Below, piece after piece: positions 44,335 through 54,823 of a stretch of 64,000 nt of DNA (the first letter of the stretch is position 1; every line of letters begins with the position of its first letter). The translations under genes were made by a program, and so were the position numbers. Under the pieces are notes generated by a model. That model was not told the DNA's origin. It was given only the letters and a program-made list of their open reading frames with translations, and searched no databases. Source of the DNA: Pestalotiopsis fici W106-1. Its lineage: Eukaryota; Ascomycota; Sordariomycetes; Amphisphaeriales; Sporocadaceae. The stretch is from assembly GCF_000516985.1 (NCBI RefSeq), contig NW_006917091.1, forward strand, positions 2,645,399 through 2,709,398, written 5' to 3'.

Positions 44335-44828
44335 AATCCTCCGTCAAAAATCAGTCAGTTCTCGATTGCCGACTGTCGAAGGAAGGGGTCTGGAACACCA
44401 AGGCCACTCCATGCTACAAAGAGGGCACGAGAAACCCAAATGGCCTGCCCGCAAAGAGTCGAGGCGCGCCGAAAATCCTTCGCGGCACCATTGAACAGCA
44501 GTTTCTAGGCTTAAGTAGCCAGCTTGTTCTATTCTGGCGACCTCGTCAAGCTCGTAGAGTTTGAGCTCTGGAATTTGGATCATGGGTCTTGGTCTGCCCC
44601 TCCCAGCGTGGAGCCTTTTGCACAAGCAGCAACCATAACGCGACGGAACAAAATATGCTAGGATGCTACTCCGAGCACGGATCAAGTGCCCCATTTTCCG
44701 GGCAGCGTCTTGCCAATATTCCACGGCTCTGAGGCCCGCAGCCTGCTAGAACTTGATCCATCATAGCACGGTGCGGTGACGCTGCACAGAACTCGTTAGC
44801 AGCCAACGATAGTGTATTTATAAAAAGG

Positions 44829-44892
44829 GGGGCTGCCCCAGGGCCCCTTCGGCCCTAAGACATCCCTCCTTCGGGGTTCCGACCCGGTGGAC
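44829..44892 (+). repeat. GC-rich triple-hairpin block
   Basis: Three adjacent inverted repeats: GGGG-CTG-CCCC (44829-44839), AGGGCC-CCTTC-GGCCCT (44840-44856) and a CCTCCTTCGGGG-type hairpin (about 44865-44875) followed by GTTCCGACCCGG. The block is flanked by AT-rich DNA. The form and the string CTCCTTCGGGGTTCCG recall GC clusters of fungal mitochondrial DNA, from memory. Confidence 0.6.
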
Positions 44893-45451
44893 GCCGTCAA
44901 CTAATCTGTACTACCGTAGTATTGTAATAATACCTAACGGCCGTTAAGCAACCGGCATTTATGATATGAGACGGTTGCATACTAGGATTATGAATTCTGA
45001 TGTTCTTCGACATGTCGGACATCTGCGCCTTATTTCCATAGAGGATAATGTCCATCAACTGGAGCTGCCTTATTACCATTTGCTCTTGGCCGGCATGGGA
45101 CATGGGTCAACCCAAGGTACAGACAGTGTAGTGGCAGCGGTCCCGGAAGATGTGACAAGCATCTTCTGTGGGACATGTCAGCAGCAGCTGAGGATCCCCC
45201 TGCGACCAGCATGACTCTCTTTTCTCTCATTGACAGGGCCTCAATTTCTTGTCAACGAATCTAGTGCTCGCCAGGCCCATAATTTTGGCTTGTCACGTCT
45301 CAAAAATAGACATTGTCGTCGCCCTTGGCGTCGTGATTTTACAACACTCTTTCCCTTCCTTTCGTCTTTGGCCCATGTTAAAAGGCTGAATTGGCCTGGA
45401 GTGTTGCGCCTCTGGTAAGGCAACTCAGCAATCAGTCCCGTCTCGCCCATC

Positions 45452-46633
45452 ATGACTACCACTACACCCTCAACCCTCCTGGGCCCTTTGACCACGACTT
45501 ATACTCCCTCGGGAAGTTTATGTAGCAGCGTCCATTATGCCAAGAACAGCAACAGCGCAGGATGGTACGTCCTTGGCGGCATAGGATCAGATTCGACATC
45601 TTGCCTGCCAACGGGCTTTACGCGAGATCCCGAGTACTACTTTTCGCCAGGCATATGCCCATCGGGATTCGTCGCGGCGTGTTCCTCGAGTTTTACGTCC
45701 GATAATTCTGTAGTGACCGTGGGAACATGTTGTCCAAAGTGAGCCGTTATTGACCAGCCAAGAAACAAAGCCATCAGAAGAAGCTGACATGCCCTCCCAG
45801 AAATTACGTTTGTCGGACGCCTAGAGCCGGCAATATCTATGGATGCACCTCTCTGGTGACGGCAAATACAGTCCTCACCATTGAAAGCGTCACCTTTGAA
45901 ACCATCTCGACGGCATCCACCACTATTTATACAAACTCTGCCGACGTAATTACAACGACACTATCGTCGGATCAGACATTTATCGAGGCTTATGGAGTTA
46001 TAGTCCAAAGGTAATCCCAGATGTGCCTTTTACTTTTACAAATAAACATGCGCTGACAGCGTCACTAGGCAATCGACCGATCCATCATTTATAGCAGCAT
46101 CAACGAGTACAGGTACTTCTGGCGCGACCGCGGGAACAGCGACCGCCTCTTCTTCTTCTTCGTCGCAATCAACAACATCATACCAAGAATCGTCGTCCTC
46201 GGGCTTGAGCACGGGCGCAAAAATTGGGATCGGCGTTGGTGTGGGCGCAGGAGTTGTCGCGATTCTGATTGCGGCCTTTTTCCTCTTTTCGAGAAGGAAA
46301 AACAAAAACGTAAATAATGCCAACTACTACAACAACAACAACAATAATAACAACCACCCCGGCTATAATCCCGAAATGCAGTATAACAGCGGCGCGCAAT
46401 GGTCAGGGCAACCGGGCGAGTACAGCGAATTTGGCGGCGCTTCGCCGCACAATCAATCACACACACCGCACAGTCAACCTTACACGGACCAGACATATTT
46501 CTCGTCGTCATCGGGCGGTGTGGCCAAGGGGAATTACGAGCCACTCCAGGAACTCTCGGCGATCAAATCGCCAGTGGAAATGCCACACTATGGACGAGTT
46601 CATGAGATGCCGGCGAATACACCGGGGCATTAG
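45452..46633 (+). CDS. Single-pass Cys-rich membrane protein with Asn-rich tail
   Basis: Exons 45452-45738, 45801-46010 and 46069-46633 give 353 aa, and both junctions are in frame. The N-terminus (MTTTTPSTLLGPLTTTYTP) is not a signal peptide but is the usual start of this fungal family. The outer region is Cys-rich (GSLCSSVHY, TSCLPTGF, YYFSPGICPSGF, GTCCPKNYVCRT) with a following Thr/Ser stalk. One membrane helix (IGIGVGVGAGVVAILIAAFFLF) is followed by basic SRRKNKN, an Asn homopolymer tract and a Gln/Ser/Tyr tail ending GRVHEMPANTPGH. Probably a surface protein inserted with the N-terminus outside. A role in wall contact or sensing is inference. Its VHEM tail motif is shared with the protein at 32834-33950. 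Confidence 0.8.
46318..46357 (+). repeat. AAC/AAT trinucleotide repeat encoding poly-Asn
   Basis: Nine or more AAC/AAT codons in the cytoplasmic tail of the surface protein give an asparagine homopolymer next to the membrane. Confidence 0.75.
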
Positions 46634-46881
46634 AACATGGGGCAACGATGCAACACGTTGTAGTTGACAAACCTGGCAAAAAGAAGAAGATTTGGCCCCC
46701 AAGTATGAGATCATAATGGGAAGGGGACCTCAAATCGGCGGAAATATACCCAGTTGAGCTTCGCGATTTGAGGTCTTTTTTTTTTGTGGCAGAAGAGCGC
46801 ATTGTTTGTGTAGTTGTGACCTATCATACAATAGTATAATGAAAATAATCAAATTAGGAAACTTTCCAGCAATGATCATGC

Positions 46882-49137
46882 ATGAAAATGATTCCAGGGA
46901 TCGCGCCACGCCTCCCGACGCCATGGGTACGGGTGAAGGGCTCATGCAAGCGCCTCCTTGGCTATCATGTTCCTCTGCAGGACATCCCAGATGTTGCATT
47001 TAACCCTGGAGACCGCGGGGTCACCCAGTCCGGAGCTGAACCTACTTTGGTCAACAAGAAGTCCACGGGCTCGTTGCGCGATACATATCAGATGAATCTC
47101 TGCGACTCGTGCTCCCGGTTGGAGATCCAACAACTCCCCCTCAACAGTCACCCGCGACCGCCGGGTTTCAAGCTGGGCACTCTCGGCCAAGTTTATAGTC
47201 GCGCGATCAATTCTAGTTGCGCCCTCTGCGGGCTGATTTTAGCGCACATCTTGGCCAGTTCCTATTTCGCGCACTATGCGACAAAGGATGGTGTCGCCGC
47301 AGACAAGATCGAATTACCCGTTTCTTTGCTGAGACAGGCAAAGGACAGTTTCAAATCGAGAAAAGAGACCAGTCTTCACGGTTTCGATGTTAGTTTCGGT
47401 CGCGACGGGCTGATATTCTCCGTCAACCTGTACGCTCCACGAGGTCAGTCATCGCCCATAGTGATCCCAGATACATGGTCCAATTGCTAACCGCATCGAG
47501 ACTTGATAGGCAGCCCAGCTGCAGTGTTTGGCGACGTCGCCAGCCGCGATATCTGCGTGCCTCTGGACGCCGAATCACTGACTCCGAGTGATCTTGCTAG
47601 CAAGTGGCTCAATTGGTGTAAAGCTGGACATGACGACTGCTACGAGTCGTTTTCAGGGGAGAGAATTGAGGGCAATCCAGAGGTGGCACCTCGACGCTTG
47701 CTTGCCATCACGGCACCGCAGAATCCCAATGAACCCCCATCAGTACGCCTCATTGAACCAGCAAAGCCTTTTAGGGCACGGTACGTGAGTCTAAGTCACT
47801 GTTGGGGTCCTCCCGAGAAACGACCATTGTGCACCCTCAAGGCGAATCTTGAACAGCACAAGATCCAAGTGCCTTGGCTACGTCTATCTCAGACATTTCG
47901 GGATGCGTGTACACTCTGCTTGACCCTGGGCGTTGAGCTCATCTGGATAGACTCCCTCTGCATCATCCAAGATGACCCGGCCGACTGGAGCCACGAGGCC
48001 GCCATTATGTGCAGAGTATACGAGGAGTCGGAATTCACCATTGCCGCGTCCTCGGCGTCCAACTCGAGCCAGGGCTTATTCGGCGTCCGGTCCAATGTCA
48101 ACTTTGTGGAGCTCCCATACACGCACCGGGAGTCGGGCACGCGCGGTGCCATCTATGCCTACGAGCACCCGGTGGGCGCCAGCACCATTTTCGAAAAGTC
48201 GTCCTTGAGCGGACGGGGCTGGGTTCTCCAGGAATCTGTCCTGGCGCGCCGAACGATGCACTTTACGGCGTTTGGCGTGTACTGGACCTGCGGCCGTGAT
48301 CCGGGGTACCAGCGTAACGAGTTCGAGGTCGGGACTGCCTACATTGTGCCCAATACCTGGATGGCCATGATTCGAGAGTACACGCGACGTGATCTTACAT
48401 ACAAGTCGGACAAGATGGTGGCAATCCAGGGCTTGGCAGACGCGTGGGCGAAAAGGACCAAGAACATCTATTATCACGGTATATTCCTCGAAGAACTGCC
48501 CTATTGTCTGCTATGGATTGGCCGCGGGTCAGTGTTGGAGGCTCTGGTCCGGAATATCGGAAATGGCGTTCCATCCTGGACTTGGGCCTCTACTACTGGG
48601 CGCATTGAATTTGCCTCGATAGCAGTCGAAGATAAGAGCGCTTCAGAGGTATTCTGCGGTGACATTGAGCCGTCTACTCTCATTTCTGGTGCGCTGCATC
48701 TAAGGGCAAAAGTAAAGGAAGCCGCCTCATTTCACGGGCCATTTGAATGCTTACCGACCACTGTCGAGGAGCTTCGAGGGGTGGATCCAGACTCGGGTCT
48801 ATCAATGAAGGATCAAGACAGAGAATGGTGTCATCATAGTAATCACCCAGAGAGATACTACATGCTGATGGCTAGCTCTGGAAAGGCCGTTGGTTGGGGA
48901 GCTTTCGATGAGGGGCCCAAGATCCCGACTGCCTCGGTATGGTTTCTGCCACTGGTAAAGGCTCCAACGCAACCGTGGTATATGCCCCCTCTTGACACGG
49001 CTGAGCCATCCTACTTGTGGTGCCTCTTGGTCTGCTACAATCGCGACAGGAATGTTTACCAGCGAGTCGGCTACGGTCGTCTACTTGATACGACTTGGAT
49101 CAAGAATGAGACAGAGCAGGATGTGGTGCTAGCATAA
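46882..49137 (+). CDS. HET-domain (heterokaryon incompatibility) protein
   Basis: Exons 46882 (or 47092)-47443 and 47510-49137 with a 66-bp intron give 729 aa from the first ATG or 659 aa from MNLCDSC at 47092. The shorter form is favoured because the upstream residues look unlike protein and MNLCDSCSRLEI is a normal opening for this family. The HET domain has its three blocks: YVSLSHCWG, WIDSLCIIQDDPADWSHEA and GRGWVLQE. The conserved N-terminal CDSC and CALCGLI cysteines precede it. HET proteins act in fungal non-self recognition and can trigger cell death when paired with an incompatible partner. This copy has no NACHT/NB-ARC or repeat domain. It has a typical C-terminal region with YYMLMAS. 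No disabling mutation is seen. It is next to the 2EXR pair. Confidence 0.9.
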
Positions 49138-49931
49138 ATCTTCAAACCCGATAAAAGAAAAAGAAAAGATATTAGGTGGCAGCTGTCCTGCGTTGATATT
49201 TTACGCAGTTTTATTTCAAATTCACCAAATACTTGACATAGGAGTGCATTTGAAATGTTGAAGTGGCATGACAGTAACTTCATAATCTTAATTCAATCTG
49301 GGGATAGAATGCGGTTGTTGGCATTAGAGGATATGGCATGCTTTATGACGTATCGTATGCAGAATCAAAGGCTCAGTTGACTAAATAATGACACCTGCGC
49401 CAACTTGTAGAAAAGGACCATAATACTGAGGAACTGGATATGTCAGCTGCACAATCATCTTGCCATGTCTCTCTAACAAGGGCGACCTTGGTTTCCATTC
49501 TTTATACCAGATTCTCTTGCTAAACGCAACCCGACATCATGCAGGCTATTTAGTTCTTTATTTTTCATTCGTCGTCATGATTTGACACAAACAATCCCGG
49601 GAAGATGCATGGTTGGGGGAAAAACCATTGGACAAGTAGGGGCAATCATCAAACGCCACTACCAACTTTTGTCACTTTTTATGACAAATCTGGCGGTTAG
49701 TCTACTTTACTAAGAGGTGTACGTTGTCCTTGTCTCAAATAACGTAGAAGCCTAGCATCTCATTGTCCCAGGACTGAGGCAGGTGGGCAGTTCTCAGGCA
49801 GGTTTAGATTAAACGATACGGATCTCTTATAGATTCCGGCCGGCCAAATTCTCTCCTACACTTCCCACTCTACCATCTCTCACTCATCCGTCTTTTTCTC
49901 TGACACATTCAGCGGAAATAACAGGAAGAAA
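49138..49931. other. Intergenic, 0.8 kb
   Basis: Promoter of the first 2EXR gene and the HET gene 3' end. No coding sequence supported. A CT-rich stretch at about 49855-49905 lies just upstream of the 2EXR start. Confidence 0.5.
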
Positions 49932-50986
49932 ATGGCCAAGTCGAAGGGCAAAAGGGGCAGAGGCAAGGGCAAGGGGAAAAGCAAGGGCGGGCAAGCAAAC
50001 AAGAAGACCGAGTCGCCTTCACAGCCAGAGACAGCTCAGCAGAGCGCTTTTAAGAACAACAAGACCAAGCCAAGCTTGCCTGTACAGTTCCCCTACTTCA
50101 AGGAATTCCCCCAGGAGATCCAGAATAGCATCTGGAAGCAAGCATTGATTGCAGAAGTCAAACATACCTTCGTGATACACGATTCCAAGACAGGTGGTTT
50201 GCTACCAAGTGTGAAGCTTATTTCGTCCATCTCGACGGTCAACAAAGCTGCTCGTACCATTGCTACAGAATTCTACAACGTAAAGCTCGACGTCTTTGGT
50301 ATGTTGCTCAAGCCTCTTGTGGCAGTATCTTTCAAGCTGATTCACCCCTCCTAGCCTGCACTCGAGAACCTCCAGAGATGATACTTCAGCGCCGCCAGGC
50401 CAAGGGCGTTCTCCGCCTCAATCTCGAGTACACCGCCTTGTTTCTCGGCCGCCAACCGCCCTGGTACGTTTTCAGACTCGACTTGGACGAAATCGAGGAC
50501 ATTGGGGAAGAGTTTGAAGACGGCAGAGATAATCAGGACTACGTCAAGTGGTCGGGCACCCGTCCCCAGGGAGACTCCTCGATTTGGCATGATAAGCAGC
50601 TTTGGATCACCCGCTCCCACATCACCGCGCCCCTCGACGAGCCGCAGCGAGCTCAGGTGAAACGCATATACCAGGAAGAGAGTTCTCCAGTGGATGATTG
50701 TTACTGGGAGCCACCGTGTTGCTGGGGCTGCAGCTGGGAGTCCGCGAATTTCCCTTGCGAAGGCGCGTATTCGTCGCACAAGGAGAGCCAGTTCCCCAAC
50801 GTGTGGCTTTGTCGGCTCTTCATCACCGACTTCGAGTACCAGCTCGATATGCTGGTGACAGACTATGCTAAAGTCCCAATCGAGGAGTTGTGGGAGCTCA
50901 TGAGGGGAAGGTTCGTCACGTGTGACGATTTCCCAGTCCGTCGTGCCGGTGATGACTTTGAGCCAGACCCAGACCGCGAGTGGTGA
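49932..50986 (+). CDS. 2EXR-domain protein, copy 1 of a tandem pair
   Basis: Exons 49932-50298 and 50355-50986 (56-bp intron) give 332 aa. The N-terminus is a Lys/Gly-rich basic stretch (MAKSKGKRGRGKGKGKSKGG) that could bind nucleic acid or act as a nuclear signal. The 2EXR signature lies at about residues 53-75 (FPYFKEFPQEIQNSIWKQAL), followed by the usual continuation (PSVKLISSISTVNKAAR, TEFYNVKLDVF). The C-terminal half carries KGVLRLNLEYTALFL, LWITRSHITAPL, a Cys cluster (PPCCWGCSW) and WLCRLFITDFEYQ, all shared with copy 2. 2EXR proteins are abundant in filamentous fungi and largely uncharacterised. The intron is at the same place and phase (LDVF|A) in both copies, so they arose by duplication. 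Confidence 0.85.
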
Positions 50987-51855
50987 AGATGCCGATGGGA
51001 AATCTTGTCACTCTTTGACTTATTGACACTTGTGGCTGAGACAACAATTGATGCGCCAAAAGTATGGACGGTTGATAGGAAAACGTCACAAACTCCGGTG
51101 TCTGGGTGCGGTGTCGTGATGATTATGAAATAATGACTTGGCATGGAATAATTTGCATCTGTAACTTCAGTTGCGCTTGGGTTTAGAGTACTATTTGACA
51201 TTCATTTAATCCGTCATGTAGAGACCTGTATGCGTCTGTCACGTAGAAGAAAACTTATCAAGTCCAGTATCTTCTTAAAGTCCGCCGTGGCAGTGGCGTC
51301 CTCAGTTCGCGTCTTGCACCATGATGCGACGATGAGGTGCATGGTCATTTACATGAGAGATACAGTAGGCTATCAATGCTTGTAGCACCATGATCAAGGA
51401 TGCTGAGAATGCATAGGACGGTCTGACTGAAGTTTTCGCCTTTTTCCACTCCATCAATATCCTATCCTCAACCTTCTAGCTACACCATCGGCACTAAATA
51501 TGACAGAGTGGAATTTGATGCTGGCATGTACGAGCAAATCTTTTGGCAGATACGCAAATTTGGAATTGTTCGCAGTCTTCCATTTGAACTGAGCAATCGA
51601 GTCGCTCTTTCGCACAAATCGCTTCAAGGTTAGAAGACAGGCTGCGGCAAGCAGGAGCCACTACCCGCCGTCCATCTCAGCCGTGACTGACAGCCTTCTG
51701 TCACTGTTGACGTCTTACCCAGCAGTCACGAGTTTCTCTTCTTCCCCACTTGCTTGAGAGAAATTAGCAACTTTGGATTCCATCACTTTGTACATAAACA
51801 TCTTGATTAGACAGATTTTGGCGGCCCTAGCCCATTGCGAACCCCAGTGCGTATC
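50987..51855. other. Intergenic between the two 2EXR copies
   Basis: An 869-bp stretch without a supported gene. No recognisable remnant of a further 2EXR copy was found by eye. Confidence 0.45.
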
Positions 51856-52993
51856 ATGGATTTTTTTCTCCTCACCTATTTCGATCCCTTTATGCAACCA
51901 TGGTGTATAATGGAAGAGCTTCAGAGGGAGACCATGGAGATGGCACAATTGGAAGTCGACGAGTCCGAGGAAAAGGACAAGAACGGACAGGACAAAGAGA
52001 GCAACCCACCAGCACAGCAGCAGGAAAACCCCCCTAGCTTTAAAGACCTTCCGCAAGAGCTTAAAGACATCATTTGGACGTACGCTCTGATTGCAGAGGC
52101 CCAACGGACAATCGTGGTTGAAGATCACCAGGGCCTAGTGCCGAGCGTGCAGCTGATATCCAACATTTCGTTGGTGAACTCCGCATCCAATAAACTTGCT
52201 AAAACGTTTTACAATATAGAACTCGATGTTTTCGGTAGGTCTCCAACAGTCTCGAGAGAAAAAAACACCAAGTCCCAAAGCTTGCTCACCTGTCCCAGCT
52301 TGTGTGAGAGAATCAACAGAAATGAGACCGGAGCCCGACGGCGAGGCCAAAGGGGTCCTCCGTCTCAACTTTGAGTACACCACCTTGTTGACCGGGTTCA
52401 ATCCAATATGGTGGGACGAACTGATTTTCGCCATTAATTACGGCGAATTAGACAATATCCAGCAAAGGCTTCAGTGGCAATACCTAGACTGGTCGGGGTA
52501 CCGTCCCCCATATAAGATAAGTGACATGGCGCTCTGGATTACAAGAAGCCACATCACCGCGCCGCCCACCACAGAACAGATGAATCAGGTGAAACGTGTC
52601 TACGATCTTCAGATGCTTGACAGTGAGGAGGACCTAGACTCACACCAGCCGCCAAAGTGCTGCTATCAATGCGAATGGCTCCGTGAACGGCAACGGCATT
52701 GCCCATTGGGATTCAGAGAGAACGAAGATCCGCCCGTTCCGAACATGTGGCTCTGCCGGCTTTTTATTGCTGACGTGGAATACAACCCTGACGATCTGAT
52801 CCGCGACTACGCTGAAATTCGACCAGATGCGTTGTGGGAGAAAACGAAGAAGAGGCTGGTGACGTGCTGGGACTTTCCCCTCCGCGCCCTCGGTGACGAC
52901 TTTGAGCCCGTCTTGGAAACTGATGAAACTTGGCAAACTACCAGAGAACATTCTGAGAAGACCAACAACGATCCCTCAGACATCAATACTTGA
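51856..52993 (+). CDS. 2EXR-domain protein, copy 2 of a tandem pair
   Basis: Exons 51856-52234 and 52299-52993 (64-bp intron) give 357 aa. Starts at 51910 (MEELQRETM) are equally possible. The N-terminus is acidic and Gln-rich, unlike the basic start of copy 1. The 2EXR signature is PSFKDLPQELKDIIWTYALI, then PSVQLISNISLVNSASNKL and KTFYNIELDVF. The C-terminal half keeps KGVLRLNFEYTTLLTG, LWITRSHITAPP, the cluster PPKCCYQCEW, WLCRLFIADVEYN and the ending CWDFPLRALGDDFEP. The intron is at the same place and phase as in copy 1. By eye the C-terminal halves are clearly related while the N-termini differ, so one end evolved or was replaced after duplication. Function unknown. Confidence 0.83.
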
Positions 52994-53690
52994 AAAAATT
53001 GAGGCCAGTCCAAGAATTATGCGTAAAGAAGAAAGGTATTTGGCTTGAAGCATTGATAAGGCTTGTTTTTTTCTTCTCTGTATAACTGCTAGGGCTGTAG
53101 TTTGCTGTAATAAGGAAGTGACCATGAAAGTATCAGTCTGACTTTCTTTCTCTACCATGGCATCCTATGAAATGGTTGTTACTTTTACCACAGCGTGATG
53201 TAAGGGAATCACCAGTGCGTGAATCAGGACAATCTGAGTGTGTCCTTTCATCACTATGTACTCGGGTATTCAGCGTTTGATAGTTCACCTGATGTGAATA
53301 GCTGGAACGGAAAAAACAGATCGTTGCCTAATTGGAGACGATGTACAAAGTCTTATTGTTCACCCTGATGGCCAAGCTTCCTGGTGACTGGCCGACTGGA
53401 CTTTCGGAATCAAACAGAATTCTGGTCGTCGTCTCAAAAGACGTGACGACGCAGCGGGCCTACCCAAAACGATCCTGTGACGGCTGGACACTTGCAGCAC
53501 AATCAGCCCAAGCCCAACCCTCTAGGAATTGTTTACAAATACAGCTGGTTTCTGACAGCTATTTTCCCTCTTCCTTCAACCATCACCACCACTCCTCATT
53601 CTTCGTCCCACAACGAAGTATTTTCATTCATCATCACAAGCACTCCCACACCCTACGCAGAGCATCAGTCAACTGTCTCAACAACAAACC
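52994..53690. other. Intergenic / leader of the small membrane protein gene
   Basis: No separate gene. Open frames upstream of 53691 overlap the CT-rich leader (about 53560-53650, many CATCAC and CTTCC units) typical of a strongly expressed fungal promoter or 5' UTR. Confidence 0.5.
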
Positions 53691-54062
53691 ATGGCACAGC
53701 AGACTCCCAACAACCCGTCTTCGGGCTTCACCACCGGTGCTGATACCGGAAACCAGTCGGTTGGTTCCAACGTACGTCTTGCAACTCTTTCGATTCCCAC
53801 AATGGGGGCCATACAGATACTGACCTGAGCTTTCCCCGTCTAATAGAACACCGACTCCAACCTCTTCATTCCTGACGATCTGGAGGAGATCGAGCCCCAT
53901 GTCGTTGAGCGCATTGGTGGCGCCGACACCGAGGCAGATGCTGGTATGGTCTTTCTCAATGGCCTGATGACAGTTCTGACCTGCTTCTTCGGTCTCTGGC
54001 TCATGTTTCTGGTGCTACGCATTTTTGACAAAGTGCTTTTCACCAGCACCACCCGATTCTAA
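53691..54062 (+). CDS. Small single-TM protein (98 aa)
   Basis: Exons 53691-53771 and 53847-54062 with a 75-bp intron (GTACGT donor, TAATAG acceptor) give 98 aa. The N-terminal half is hydrophilic (MAQQTPNNPSSGFTTGADTG; then NTDSNLFIPDDLEEIEPHVV). One membrane helix spans about residues 64-85 (MVFLNGLMTVLTCFFGLWLM) followed by a short basic end (RIFDKVLFTSTTRF). The gene was missed as a long ORF because of the intron. It has the look of a conserved small fungal membrane protein. No function is recognised. The CT-rich leader suggests good expression. Confidence 0.75.
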
Positions 54063-54823
54063 GAATTCCGGCTACAGTTCAAACGACATGATGGAAGCTC
54101 GCCATAGATCCTAGAATGGAATGCGGAGGAAACTTGCCATGTGTTGAAGAGAGGATGTCAAGGACTGGACTGGTTAGATTGGACTGAGAAGACAACTTTG
54201 ATCGAGTTTGGTCACATGAGGAAAGGGAAACTAGAGTTGCACATTTGACAAGTTTTGAGGCATCCTAGAGAAACCTTATATACAGTTGTTGACAACGCGC
54301 GTGAGCGAGTTCAGCCAATGCCTATATGTACCGCATATGTACCAAGAAGTCTAAACTTCTGTCCAGGCGCAATGAAAACCCTATCTACCATGAACCTTGT
54401 GCCTGATTGTAACCACTCCTACATGGGAAAAAAGCCAAAAGTTCTCGTCGTTTTTGTAAAAGTAGCCAGAGCAGACATCTTGTGCCTGGCATCTTCCCTA
54501 TGCTCACGAAATTTCTCGTGTACAATTGATCAAAACAAGAAAGAAGAAACCGCAGAAAATCCTGACCAAAACGCCGCCAATGCTATGCTCGCGTGATGCT
54601 ACCGCAAAATGTTTGCAGATAATACAACAAAAGGATTGATGGCTCAAAGGATTTGAGTTTGTAAACAACACATACCACTTGGCCGCACTGGGCACTCGAG
54701 TGGTTGACTTGACCCTCAGGATGCACAATACAAGCCATGTTGAAGGGACCTGGCTCGGATTGATAGACAACAAGTCTAAAAAATGTGGATGGGCCGGAAA
54801 ATGGACCGAGGCTCTTTTTGCTT
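54063..54823. other. Intergenic, convergent 3' ends
   Basis: The stretch lies between the small membrane protein and the end of the large DUF1765-like gene. No gene supported. Confidence 0.5.

Larger units (their letters stand above)
42089..45451. other. Gene-poor stretch, 3.4 kb
   Basis: No confident gene. Short frames at 42484-42810, 43180-43476 and 44344-44724 were judged unsupported. It contains a T-tract (44310-44334) and a GC-rich block of three hairpins (44829-44892), described separately. The right end is the promoter of the next surface protein. Confidence 0.5.

Noticed and set aside
44344..44724. 126-codon minus-strand ORF
   Set aside because: No family resemblance; composition rich in Arg, Cys and Trp as in translated non-coding DNA.
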